From positions 62,001-126,000 of the forward strand of contig BNBX01000013.1 of NCBI GenBank assembly GCA_014656175.1: a stretch of 64,000 nucleotides of DNA, in the 5' to 3' direction. Under the pieces are notes generated by a model, which was given only the letters and a program-made list of their open reading frames with translations, did not search any database and had not been told where the DNA came from. This DNA comes from Streptomyces werraensis. GTDB lineage: Bacteria; Actinomycetota; Actinomycetes; Streptomycetales; Streptomycetaceae. The position numbers and the translations under genes were made by a program. This document shows positions 1 to 7,729 of this stretch, piece after piece; the stretch's first letter is position 1, and every line of letters begins with the position of its first letter.

Positions 1-1
1 A

Positions 2-43
2 TCCAAGGTCTTCGTCGAAACGGAGGCCAAGAAGTGCCGGTGA
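2..43 (+). CDS. 3' end of an upstream gene (partial)
   Basis: The first bases read as an open frame ending SKVFVETEAKKCR and then TGA at 41-43. Nearly every codon ends in G or C, as expected for Streptomyces coding DNA. It would overlap the next gene's GTG start by 10 bases, the kind of overlap seen throughout this locus. Only 13 residues are visible, so no function can be assigned. Confidence 0.5.
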   Translation, partial: SKVFVETEAKKCR

Positions 44-1122
44 GCAGTGCGTGGCGGCCACTTGTCCGTAGCTCTGTCGCATTGGCTCTGGCAGCCGGCG
101 CGATCGTGCTCACAGGTCCTCAAGCCGTCGCGGAACCGGTTGATACCGGGAAGGGCGGAAGCACGGACGAGTCCGGTGGCAGTGACGGCACCGGCATCTA
201 CGCCGCCGCCCGCATCACCTACTCGGGCTCCGTGGCTGCGAACGGAAGCAAGGGGAATGTGACGTCGGCCGACGTCAACTGGAGCCCGCCGCCCTGCTGG
301 TACGCGCCCTATCTCGGTGCCCAGGACTTCAAGAAGAAGATGTCCCAGGACATCGAGAGCCAGATGGGCGCCCCCGGCATGGGCGGCCACGCCGGCGCGG
401 CCCTGAGCGAGCTGAAGCGTCATTACGAGGACGAGTACGGCTGGACCGACACCCCCGGTTACAAGGACTACAACGTCGACAAGGACGGCGAGGGCATGTT
501 CTGGGCCGCCGTCGAAAATCCCAACGAGCCCGACGTGCTGAAGCGCAGTTCCTGCAATGACCTCCCCTTCTGGGTCGACAACGGCGAAGCCCCGCCACCC
601 CAGTACGAGCAGGCCATCACCCCCGAGATCCTCGCCGCCCTGGCTTATCAGCACATGCAACTGCCCGACACCGAGGTCAGCCTCGCACCGGAGCAGACCA
701 CCAAGGTCAACCTGCCCACCTGGGCATGGCTCGACAAGGCCGTGTTCGACGAGGTGCAGGCGACGGCAGCCATCAACGTGCCGGGTTTCAATCTCCAAGC
801 CACGACGACGGCAAGGCCCGTGTCCCTGACCCTCGAGCCCGGGACCGACGACGCGGTGACCTACCCGGCATCCGGCGAGTGCGTGATCAACAACGACGAC
901 TCGATCGGCGAGCCCTACGCAAGGGGCAAGGCGAACCGCACACCGCCGTGCGGCATCACGTACCTCCGCTCGTCGGGCAACGGCACCTACAACCTCCAAG
1001 CCACAATCACCTGGGACATCTCCTGGACCGGCACCGGCGGTGCGGGAGGCGACCTCCCCGACGGCACCTTCGGCAACGGCCAGGCGGTCACTGTCCAGGA
1101 AATCCAGTCCGTGAACCGCTGA
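34..1122 (+). CDS. Secreted protein of the T7SS-linked cassette
   Basis: A 362-aa protein with a Sec-type signal peptide: basic residues, then a hydrophobic core at about residues 14-28, then a probable cleavage after AVA near residue 33. The mature part has four cysteines (in CWYAPYL, SSCNDLP, GECVINN and PPCGITY), which suits two disulfides outside the membrane. It has no transmembrane segment after the signal. The GTG start has GGAGG eight bases upstream. It is the first complete gene of the left cassette, 68 bases before the small Esx-like gene. I do not recognise the family. A cell-envelope accessory protein of the secretion locus is an inference from position. Confidence 0.75.
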   Translation: MPVSSAWRPLVRSSVALALAAGAIVLTGPQAVAEPVDTGKGGSTDESGGSDGTGIYAAARITYSGSVAANGSKGNVTSADVNWSPPPCWYAPYLGAQDFKKKMSQDIESQMGAPGMGGHAGAALSELKRHYEDEYGWTDTPGYKDYNVDKDGEGMFWAAVENPNEPDVLKRSSCNDLPFWVDNGEAPPPQYEQAITPEILAALAYQHMQLPDTEVSLAPEQTTKVNLPTWAWLDKAVFDEVQATAAINVPGFNLQATTTARPVSLTLEPGTDDAVTYPASGECVINNDDSIGEPYARGKANRTPPCGITYLRSSGNGTYNLQATITWDISWTGTGGAGGDLPDGTFGNGQAVTVQEIQSVNR

Positions 1123-1190
1123 AGCACTCCAACATCACGTACGACGGCGTAGCGCTCGCGACACCCCAACCCGAGAACATCAAGGACATC

Positions 1191-1496
1191 ATGGCTGGCG
1201 ACTCGGACCTCATCGTTAACGTTGACCTGTTGGTAAAGTCGGAATCCCGACTGAAAGAGATTCAGAGGGAACTCAAAGATCTCAACAACCGTAAGGATGA
1301 CATGCATCCTTATTGGGGCAACAGCGAGATAACCGATGCCATGGATAAGTTCGTGGACAACTGGGATGATCACCGCGGAAAGCTACTCGAAAGCGTCAAA
1401 ACCGTCGGGGAGTTGGTGAAAGCCACCATCGATGGTTTTTCTGGAGCCGACGCCAAGCTGGCCGAAGAGCTTCGTAAGGCAAGGAAGAAGAAGTGA
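1191..1496 (+). CDS. Divergent WXG100/Esx-like small protein
   Basis: A 101-aa, mostly helical, charged protein. A YWGN segment near residue 43 sits where WXG100 proteins have their turn. It is followed by FVDNWDDHR, which matches FGDNWKIHR in the paralogue at 10642-10968. Near the C-terminus FSGADAKLAEEL fits the [YF]xxxD/E signal of type VII substrates. The ATG is preceded by AAGGA, and the stop overlaps the GTG of the next gene, so the two are probably translationally coupled. By analogy with Esx pairs it may be a partner or adaptor of the downstream large protein (inference). Its GC content, about 47 percent by hand count over 1201-1320, is far below its neighbours. Confidence 0.75.
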   Translation: MAGDSDLIVNVDLLVKSESRLKEIQRELKDLNNRKDDMHPYWGNSEITDAMDKFVDNWDDHRGKLLESVKTVGELVKATIDGFSGADAKLAEELRKARKKK

Positions 1497-2851
1497 TCCC
1501 ATCTTCCAAACCTCGCCCACGCGACTGGCACCCCCTCGCCGACTCGGACCCTGTGCCGGGGGACCCGCAAGAGATTCACAGCGAGGTCAAGCACATGAAG
1601 TCGGTGGCCAGCACGCTTCGCGAGCAGGCCAAACTCCTGCGCGACATCGGTCGTGACAACGAACTCAAAGGCAAATACGCATCAAAGCTTCAGGACGAGG
1701 CCGAGGGCCTGGAGAAGCGACTCGACCAAGTGGCGAGCCGTTACGAGAGGGTCCACGGCCACCTCACCAACTGGGCGAACGACCTTGAGGAGTTTCAAGG
1801 TGAGGCCGACAAAGTCCTGGCCAACGCCAAGAAGGAGCAGGAGCACCTCGAAGCCGAGAAGGCCAAGGCCGAGTCTGGCGAGGGCAAGGCCCCGACTCCC
1901 ACAGTCTCACCCAGCGGCACCGAGGGCGACCCGTTGCACACGTATCGGGTGCAGCTCGAACGCATCAAGGAGCGCAGGGACGAACGAGCTCGCCATCACG
2001 CCGACAAGATTCGCGACCAACTTGATGACGCGATCGAGGACAGCTGGTGGGATAACTTCAAAGGCTGGATCCATGACAACATCGACACCATTAAAGTGGT
2101 GTTGGACGCTTTGGGATGGGCCGCGACGATCATCGGCGTCATAGCACTGTTCATCCCGGGCCTGAACGTCCTTGCCCTGGCACTCGGCGGAATCATTCTA
2201 GGCGCCAGAGCGGTCCTTGCCGCGGCCGGAGAGGCCAGTTGGATGGAAGTAGTCATGGACTCGGTCGGCTTGCTGACCATGGGTGCCGGCCGAGCCGGCC
2301 TCACAATGCTCAAGGGCGCCAATGCTGCAACCAAGGCGGGGGCCGTTGCGAGTCGGCAGGCCGGACTCAAGGCGGGTTTGCGTGCTCACAAATCGATGAT
2401 GAATTCGTTGCAACGAGCCATCTCGAACACCGCCGACGAAGGCGCGAAGAAGTTCTACAAGGACCTGTTGACCTTCACCCGCAAGAAGATCTCTGACGAT
2501 GCCGGACGGGTGGCCAAGGAGGCGACCGAGTCGAGCGCGGGAGCCAAGTGGGCACACCTCGGTGACGACAAACTCCACGGCATCTACTCTCAGTTCGCCA
2601 AAAACAAGGCTGCCTTCCCTGAAGCGGCTGTTGGCAACACCGCGAAGGCTAGGGCGGGGTACGGGATTTCCCTGGCCGCCATCTACGCTGGTGCCGGGGC
2701 AGACGCCGTGGACAAGACTTTCGGGCAAAGCGACGCCTGGAGCGCTGCCTCCAAGGCGACCGACGGAGTACTCCCCGACAAGTGGTCGAGCGACGGCTAC
2801 AACGAATGGAAAGAGAACACTTGGAAGGCTCCAGTCGGATCTTCATGGTGA
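1493..2851 (+). CDS. Large T7SS-associated protein with helical N-terminus and membrane segments
   Basis: A 452-aa protein. Residues 1-150 are helical and charged with a DPVPGDPQEI opening, the pattern of the putative T7SS secretion-signal domain found ahead of actinobacterial effectors. A linker rich in P, S, T and G follows. The central part (WDNFKGWIHDNIDTIK, then hydrophobic stretches at about 205-250) could span or insert into membranes. It is homologous along most of its length to the 506-aa protein at 9125-10645: DPVPG, W..IHDN, GEASW and the glycine-rich segment after it are shared. The C-terminal 130 residues differ, and I recognise no toxin fold there. It is probably a secreted or membrane-inserted substrate of the neighbouring system. 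Confidence 0.75.
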   Translation: MIPSSKPRPRDWHPLADSDPVPGDPQEIHSEVKHMKSVASTLREQAKLLRDIGRDNELKGKYASKLQDEAEGLEKRLDQVASRYERVHGHLTNWANDLEEFQGEADKVLANAKKEQEHLEAEKAKAESGEGKAPTPTVSPSGTEGDPLHTYRVQLERIKERRDERARHHADKIRDQLDDAIEDSWWDNFKGWIHDNIDTIKVVLDALGWAATIIGVIALFIPGLNVLALALGGIILGARAVLAAAGEASWMEVVMDSVGLLTMGAGRAGLTMLKGANAATKAGAVASRQAGLKAGLRAHKSMMNSLQRAISNTADEGAKKFYKDLLTFTRKKISDDAGRVAKEATESSAGAKWAHLGDDKLHGIYSQFAKNKAAFPEAAVGNTAKARAGYGISLAAIYAGAGADAVDKTFGQSDAWSAASKATDGVLPDKWSSDGYNEWKENTWKAPVGSSW

Positions 2852-2876
2852 CAGGCAGCAAAGGGGAACGAATCAC

Positions 2877-3275
2877 GTGACGTCACGCAGAAATGAAGCG
2901 AATTCACTATGGGAACGATTGGGCGGCGGAGTTGTGGCGCTGGCCCGCTTGTGCCTCATCATTCCCTTCGCCTACCTCATCCTATATGTCGGCGGTGCCT
3001 TTCTGATTCCTAAGTCACTGGGCTCGGCCTGGGTGTGGCTTCAGCGCGGGGTGGTGTCGGCCGCTCTCCTGTGCCTCTTTGTGCTTTTTCTGCGCCACTC
3101 GAGAGCGAGTCAACGCCCCGCAGGCCTCACGCACGCCATGGGTATCTCCTTCCTTCTCGTCCTTCCCGCCATCATCACCAGTTATTGGGTGGGCGTTTTC
3201 GGAGCACTGGCCACACCGGTCCTCGTGGCCTGCTCCGCGATATGGGAAAGGACTCGACGTGTCGGAAACCACTGA
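2877..3275 (+). CDS. Small integral membrane protein
   Basis: A 132-aa protein with about four hydrophobic helices (LARLCLIIPFAYLILYVGG, VVSAALLCLFVLFL, GISFLLVLPAIITSYWVG and ALATPVLVACS) and basic ends. The GTG at 2877 has AAGGGG about ten bases upstream. The reading frame is open much further upstream but there overlaps the previous gene, so this start is preferred. The gene lies 25 bases after the large T7SS-associated gene, and its end overlaps the next gene by 17 bases, so it is within an operon. It occupies the place of the 460-aa membrane protein in the mirrored cassette but shows no obvious sequence match to it. Function is unknown. Confidence 0.7.
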   Translation: MTSRRNEANSLWERLGGGVVALARLCLIIPFAYLILYVGGAFLIPKSLGSAWVWLQRGVVSAALLCLFVLFLRHSRASQRPAGLTHAMGISFLLVLPAIITSYWVGVFGALATPVLVACSAIWERTRRVGNH

Positions 3276-3906
3276 ATTCCTCTTCGGAGACACCAGCGCT
3301 GGAACACCTACCGGCTACACGCTGGTCCCTCCTCCGGGCTGGGACATGATTCCCCTGCGCGCCGGCACCAGCGAGGCGATCAAGCGCATCGTGGACGGAT
3401 CCGTACAGGAGCTGCCCGCCGACATCCCACGCGACGACCTCACCAAGGCGCGCCTCGAGCTGATCAAGCGCCTCAGGAAGGTGGCACGACAGGCACGCGA
3501 AGCGCGCGCGCTGGATCTGCACCTACCGGTGGAACGCGTTGGCGGCCTGGCTCTTCCTGCTTCGTTCATCATCTCCGAACCGCTGACCGCACCATCACTG
3601 GGCATGGACTCCGCAATGGTGCTCAGTTCGTTGCGTCCGGATGCCTCGCAGAGCGAGGAAGTCACCATCGACGGCGCGACGGGAATTCGGGTCGACGGTG
3701 TGGCACAGCCGGACTCGAGCCGTGAAGTGGAGCACCGCTCACGACGAGTTGAATACATCTTGGGGATACCCAACTGCACCAATCCGAAGTGGCTGACGGT
3801 TTCGTTCAGCACCATTGCCGATGGGCGCCCGGACAGTGAACTTGCAGACATTTTGGTTGAGCTGTTCGATGCGGTCATGACAACGTTCCGATGGAGTTAC
3901 GCATGA
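3259..3906 (+). CDS. Cassette protein of unknown function, family 5 (left copy)
   Basis: A 215-aa soluble protein without signal or membrane helices. A beta-rich opening (GYTLVPPPGWDMIPL) is followed by a basic helical region at about 60-100, then a second beta-rich half ending DILVELFDAVMTTFRW. The same layout and ending recur in the pseudogene at 5092-5675 and in the gene at 7175-7726 (MVELFDAVAGSLRW), so this is one family present in all three cassette copies. The GTG at 3259 has GGAAAGGA upstream. The stop overlaps the next ATG in an ATGA junction. Its constant association with the Esx-like and large secreted proteins suggests a chaperone, specificity factor or immunity-like partner; none of these is shown by sequence. 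Confidence 0.75.
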   Translation: MSETTEFLFGDTSAGTPTGYTLVPPPGWDMIPLRAGTSEAIKRIVDGSVQELPADIPRDDLTKARLELIKRLRKVARQAREARALDLHLPVERVGGLALPASFIISEPLTAPSLGMDSAMVLSSLRPDASQSEEVTIDGATGIRVDGVAQPDSSREVEHRSRRVEYILGIPNCTNPKWLTVSFSTIADGRPDSELADILVELFDAVMTTFRWSYA

Positions 3907-4484
3907 AACTAGTGGAGACAGATTCAGAAACCTTGCAGTGGTTTCCCACCCATATGCGCTGGAGCAGCGACGCCCAACGTGAAGAGTGGGCAGAACTGTG
4001 CGCGACGGCCCTCTTGAGTGCCCATGACAAAAGACCGAAAAGACGACGCGTCAAGGCTGTTCGCCAGCAACTAGACTCTTTCGCGCAAGTTCTCTCGAAA
4101 CTCACCCCTGCAGACCAGGTCTTCCTGTTCATTCCGACGCCCGACGAAACACCTGTGCCGGCTTTCATTCTCATGGCCGAGTGCGAAGGAGACCGGCATA
4201 CCACCCTGCGTTCGATGGTTCAAGCAGATGCAGAGAGCGTCGTTCGTCCCGTCGAGGTGGAGCCCTTCGTCACCGAGCGCCTGGGGGAGGGACTGCGGTC
4301 GACGAGATACTGGTCCACGCCGGAGGGCCAGCTCATGACTACTGTGCGGTACGGCTGGAGAATGGAGCAGATCAACACCGACTTGTGCTTCTACATGGTC
4401 TGGGACGACCCGGGAAAGATGGCGGTCTTCACCGACACGGTGGATGACTTCGTTAGAAGTCTCTGGGTGAACGTCAGCAACTGA
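3903..4484 (+). CDS. Cassette protein of unknown function, family 6 (left copy)
   Basis: A 193-aa soluble protein. The first half is helical; the second carries a strand FLFIPTPDETPVPAFILM and then LGEGLRSTRYWSTPEGQLMTTVRYGW. The gene at 5718-6359 has an equivalent layout (LGENGVRVTRSYPADSTIMM and VTYHWH), so the two are paralogues. The gene at 6589-7182 may be a more distant member. The ATG at 3903 overlaps the previous stop and has GGAG six bases upstream. An alternative ATG at 3891 would add four residues, one of them a rare TTA leucine. It is the last gene of the intact left cassette. No catalytic motif is visible. Confidence 0.7.
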   Translation: MKLVETDSETLQWFPTHMRWSSDAQREEWAELCATALLSAHDKRPKRRRVKAVRQQLDSFAQVLSKLTPADQVFLFIPTPDETPVPAFILMAECEGDRHTTLRSMVQADAESVVRPVEVEPFVTERLGEGLRSTRYWSTPEGQLMTTVRYGWRMEQINTDLCFYMVWDDPGKMAVFTDTVDDFVRSLWVNVSN

Positions 4485-4736
4485 CCTCGTGTGGCGAGGC
4501 GCCTGGAGTGGCGATCCTCGCAGAGCGCGACGCCCTGTATACAACGCACCCGGGCCACCTGCTTGACGAGAAAGTGTGTGCCTCGAAAGGCACGGCACAG
4601 CGAACAGCGAACCGACTCGATGCCCGAGCCGAAGCGGGCGAATGGTGTTGGGTCGGGAAATCCCGCAGCCTCCGTCCGATGTTCTGCGAGCCTGCGGGTA
4701 ACCCACCGCTCCGCCCGATCCGCCGCCCCCTTGGCC

Positions 4737-5117
4737 ATGCTGGATACGGCGCTTGGCGCCCCTTTTCTCCCGCTCCTGCTTCCCCTAAGCCTGTTGGCTC
4801 GAGCACAGGAAGCGGTCGTGCGTGCCCTCGACTCGCAGGAGGAAAAGGAACGTCACCGGGCGCGGAACGAGGACGAGAAGCGGATGGCCGCGGCTGTCGA
4901 ACAGCACGGCCTGGACAACGTCTTCGACGGCGACTGGAACGGCACCGCCGGCCAGTTCCTCCTGCGCTGGTACAGCCACTCGACCCACCACGAGCGCCTG
5001 CTGTTCGCCGGCCCGGACGGCATTACCTTCGCGGCCCCGCCCGAGCGCGTCAGCTCGGGACGCGACAGGCACGCCCAGATCGTCGCCCGGCTTGCGCCGC
5101 CGCCAGCTGGGACGTGA
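4737..5117 (+). pseudogene. Remnant of a cassette membrane protein
   Basis: An open frame of 126 codons beginning with a short hydrophobic stretch (LGAPFLPLLLPLSLLA), then a charged helix and the segment FLLRWYSHSTHHERLLFAGPDGI. It has no ribosome binding site of note. It runs without a gap into the frameshifted family-5 pseudogene. Its position, ahead of a family-5 and a family-6 gene, matches that of the membrane protein in the other cassettes. It is therefore probably the 3' part of such a gene, left after decay. It could also still be a short functional ORF. The 250 bases upstream of it (4485-4736) show no convincing coding pattern. Confidence 0.45.
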
Positions 5118-5675
5118 GTCCGCTGCGGACAGGCACCGGGAAAACGATGCACCACATCGTCCGCAAGGCCGTCGCACAACTGCCCGACGCCCCCCAAGGA
5201 CGACATCCCGAAGGCCCGGGTCAAGCTCACCCAGGAAATGAAGAAGGCCGTCCGCCGGGTCAGCGCCAAAGGCGGAATGACCCTCTATCTCCCGCCAAAC
5301 CCCTTCACGGCGTCACGTTGCCCGTTTCGATCCTGACGTCCGAGCCGATCGAGATTCCCAGGGTCAGCCCCAACAGCGGCCCGGAAGCAGTCCCCGCCAC
5401 GCTCGTCTCTGTGACTTCCGCTGCCGAGACGCGGATTTTGGACGGCGTCGCGGCCCTGCGCTCGGAGCGCGACGTACCCCCCGACACGGACAAGGGTATC
5501 GACGTCGCCCACCGCCGGGTCGAGTGCTTCGTCCCGGTCCCGGACAGTAGCCCCGACCAGTATCTGTCGTTCTCATTCAGCGCCCTGATCGCTCCGGCTC
5601 GGACTCCGCGTTCTACGACATCCTCGTGGAGCTGTTCGATGCCGTGATGGGAACCTTCCGCTGGAGTTATGCCTG
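5092..5675 (+). pseudogene. Frameshifted copy of the family-5 cassette gene
   Basis: Pieces of a protein homologous to the gene at 3259-3906 appear in order but in changing frames. WDVSPLRTGTGKTMHHIV (matching WDMIPLRAGTSEAIKRIV) starts near 5107. KDDIPKARVKLTQEMKK is in another frame from about 5198. VTLPVSILTSEPIEI returns to the first frame near 5310. DILVELFDAVMGTFRWSYA before the TGA at 5673-5675 needs a further shift near 5590. At least three frame changes are required, one beside a run of six C residues near 5191-5196. The gene cannot make a full product. It is direct evidence for a third cassette copy that has decayed. Confidence 0.75.
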
Positions 5676-5717
5676 AAGGTTCCCTTCTGCTCGCTTCCCC
5701 GAAGAAAGAGACCGCTT

Positions 5718-6359
5718 ATGTCCGAAGGCACCTTGTGGAGCACTGACCTCGGCGCCCCACTCCCCATCGACACAGATGCCAACCCAGATCTCTGGGGCTA
5801 CCTGCACCTTCAGATCGACAAGAAGACGTTCAGGGAATGGCTGGACCTGCACCTGACCGGTCTGGCCACCATCCACGGCATCGAACTTACCCGTAGAATG
5901 CGCCGTTTCCACAGGAGCTTCTACGAGCAGACGATCGTCACGCTTCGGGACCGGTTGCACGCCGACGAGGCGTTCATCTATCACCCCGTTCCGCTGACCT
6001 ACATGCCCCTGGTGATGCACGCCACCCGCATCCACTGCGAGACCCATGACGCGTCCTCCTGCGAGGGGATCACCGCGGCCACGGTGCCGCACCCGGAGAT
6101 CCCCGAGTGGCAGCAGCTGACCGGCAGCATTCCGTTCACCTCACCGCATCTGGGCGAGAACGGGGTTCGTGTCACGCGTTCCTATCCTGCGGACAGCACC
6201 ATCATGATGACCTCGGTGACGTACCACTGGCACACAGCGCCCGGCCTCCCCGACGTCATGCTCCGCGGGCATCACGACGATCCGCAGGTGATCGCTGCGG
6301 CGATGGAGCCACCGGACGACTTCGCACGGACGCTCCGCCTTCCCGGGACGACCCATTGA
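5718..6359 (+). CDS. Cassette protein of unknown function, family 6 (middle copy)
   Basis: A 213-aa soluble protein paralogous to the product of 3903-4484, sharing the helical first half and a strand-rich second half with LGENGVRVTRSY. The ATG at 5718 has an AAGAAAGAG purine run about eight bases upstream. It is intact although the family-5 gene just before it is broken. It may therefore still be under selection, for example as a protective or regulatory protein, or it may simply not have decayed yet. It is the last plus-strand gene before the convergent cassette. No known domain is recognised. Confidence 0.7.
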   Translation: MSEGTLWSTDLGAPLPIDTDANPDLWGYLHLQIDKKTFREWLDLHLTGLATIHGIELTRRMRRFHRSFYEQTIVTLRDRLHADEAFIYHPVPLTYMPLVMHATRIHCETHDASSCEGITAATVPHPEIPEWQQLTGSIPFTSPHLGENGVRVTRSYPADSTIMMTSVTYHWHTAPGLPDVMLRGHHDDPQVIAAAMEPPDDFARTLRLPGTTH

Positions 6360-6588
6360 CCGGGGCCACCAGCAGTCTGGTGCGCTGGTAGGCCACTTCA
6401 TTCGCTCAACAGCCACTGCCGCCCAGTTCCCGGACGGCACCGTCCTCGCATCTAGACGTGCGCCTCGACTTGGAGGAGCCACGCAGCGAGCTGCTGGGCA
6501 TGCCTGCTTGTCATTCCTGTGGTCCCCCTGCTCGCTTTGGGAAGCCTCGGCGTGTCTGAGCAGACCTTGCTCGCAATCAGCAGGCCTC
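6360..6588. other. Convergent junction without a supported gene
   Basis: This stretch lies between the 3' ends of the plus-strand and minus-strand cassettes. Short open frames occur on both strands, but none has a plausible start with a ribosome binding site or similarity to the neighbouring families. No strong hairpin terminator was seen. It may contain debris of the decayed copy. Confidence 0.4.
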
Positions 6589-7182
6589 TCAGAACCCCAC
6601 AGTCAACGTCGGCGCGATGCCGTCCACAGCCTCTTCCATCTCCTCGCTCAGCCCAGGCACCGACCAGGAAGCCAACAGCATCACCGCGGCCTTCGTACCG
6701 GTCGGCAGGACCCCGTACGTGACGGTCTCCAGCAAGACACCGGCAGCCGTGCCGGAGGATCCGCTCATCGCCAGGTTCTGGCGGATGCGGACGGCCGGGC
6801 CGACCGGCAGTTCCGTGTGTGTGACCTTCGGCCCGCCGAAATCGTCCGCGCTGAACGTCTCGGCCAGCCAGTCCAGCGTGAGGCGGGGGACTGTCTCGTC
6901 GGGCCAGATCAGGTCTACCTCCAGCAGGGCGAGAGCGGAGTCGAACCCGTCCGGGTACAGGGCGAAGGCGTAGAACGGGTCCCGGCTGCGGCTGTCCTCG
7001 GCTCGCGCGCGGAGGTCCCGTCGTAGTGTCCTCCGGTCCGGCTCATGGCCCGCTGCCCGGCCCCGTTCGCACAGCTCTACCGCGGTGCTCTTTGTCCAGC
7101 CCTTCATATCGTCCGACGGTTCCAGCGGCAGAGGAACCCAGTCGGTCGGGACGACGATCCCGCATGTACGGATGTCACTCAC
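6589..7182 (-). CDS. Cassette protein of unknown function, family 6-like (right copy)
   Basis: A 197-aa soluble protein and the last gene of the right cassette. It has the same order of elements as the other family-6 proteins: an N-terminal strand (GIVVPTDWVPLPL), a charged helical stretch at about 30-65, then a beta-rich second half. Direct sequence identity to them is weak, so membership is inferred mainly from position. The GTG start overlaps the stop of the upstream family-5 gene by eight bases, indicating coupled translation. No enzymatic motif, signal peptide or membrane helix is seen. Confidence 0.65.
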   Translation of the reverse strand: MSDIRTCGIVVPTDWVPLPLEPSDDMKGWTKSTAVELCERGRAAGHEPDRRTLRRDLRARAEDSRSRDPFYAFALYPDGFDSALALLEVDLIWPDETVPRLTLDWLAETFSADDFGGPKVTHTELPVGPAVRIRQNLAMSGSSGTAAGVLLETVTYGVLPTGTKAAVMLLASWSVPGLSEEMEEAVDGIAPTLTVGF

Positions 7183-7726
7183 GGCCGCTGTATCCCGCCC
7201 TCCACCTCAGGGAGCCAGCCACCGCGTCGAAGAGCTCGACCATCGCGTCGGCAATGTGCACGAGGGGCGTGGAGAAGGTCAACAGCAGGTGCGTCCCGGC
7301 ACCAGGCACCGGCACCTGGTAGTCCAGCGTGATCGACGGGAGCCCCCCACCGTCATCAACATCCGCACTGGTACATCCGCGTCTGCGCAACGCAGGGCCC
7401 GCAGCCAGATCGACCACCGATGCGTCCGATGCCTCGGCCGCGCGGCCGGGCGACAGCAACGTCACCAGCAGCGAAGCCGGCACCGTCAACGCCCCCGCGC
7501 GCTGCATGCTGAGGTACAGCTCGATACCACCCTGGTCATAGGCCGCACCGGCCTGCGCCAGAAGCTTCTCGCGGAGCCGTCTCTTGAGGTGCGGGACGTT
7601 GTCCGCCCCGCCGAACCGTTGGTCGACCAGAGCATCGACCGACCGTTCCCGGCTCCCCGGCTCGACTCCGATGCGAAACCACCCCTCCGGGAGCAACAAC
7701 TCGTAGTCGACGGGTGTGGCCGTCAT
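7175..7726 (-). CDS. Cassette protein of unknown function, family 5 (right copy)
   Basis: A 183-aa soluble protein. It opens YELLLPEGWFRIGV, has a basic helical region at about 40-65, then LTVPASLLVTLL and ends MVELFDAVAGSLRW. These landmarks line up with the left copy (GYTLVPPPGWDMIPL, LALPASFIISEP, LVELFDAVMTTFRW). The ATG start is three bases beyond the stop of the upstream membrane-protein gene. The protein is shorter than the left copy because the middle acidic segment is reduced. Function is unknown. It has been retained, with its family-6 neighbour, in every cassette here. Confidence 0.7.
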   Translation of the reverse strand: MTATPVDYELLLPEGWFRIGVEPGSRERSVDALVDQRFGGADNVPHLKRRLREKLLAQAGAAYDQGGIELYLSMQRAGALTVPASLLVTLLSPGRAAEASDASVVDLAAGPALRRRGCTSADVDDGGGLPSITLDYQVPVPGAGTHLLLTFSTPLVHIADAMVELFDAVAGSLRWRAGYSGRE

Positions 7727-7729
7727 CCG

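Noticed and set aside
1493..2851. The large T7SS-associated protein as a polymorphic toxin with immunity genes downstream
   Set aside because: I could not recognise any nuclease, deaminase, ADP-ribosyltransferase or similar motif in its C-terminus, so a toxin label is not supported by what is visible.
3891..3902. Upstream ATG of the left family-6 gene with a TTA codon
   Set aside because: The ATG at 3903 has a better-placed GGAG and an ATGA overlap with the previous stop, so bldA-type control through this TTA is not claimed.
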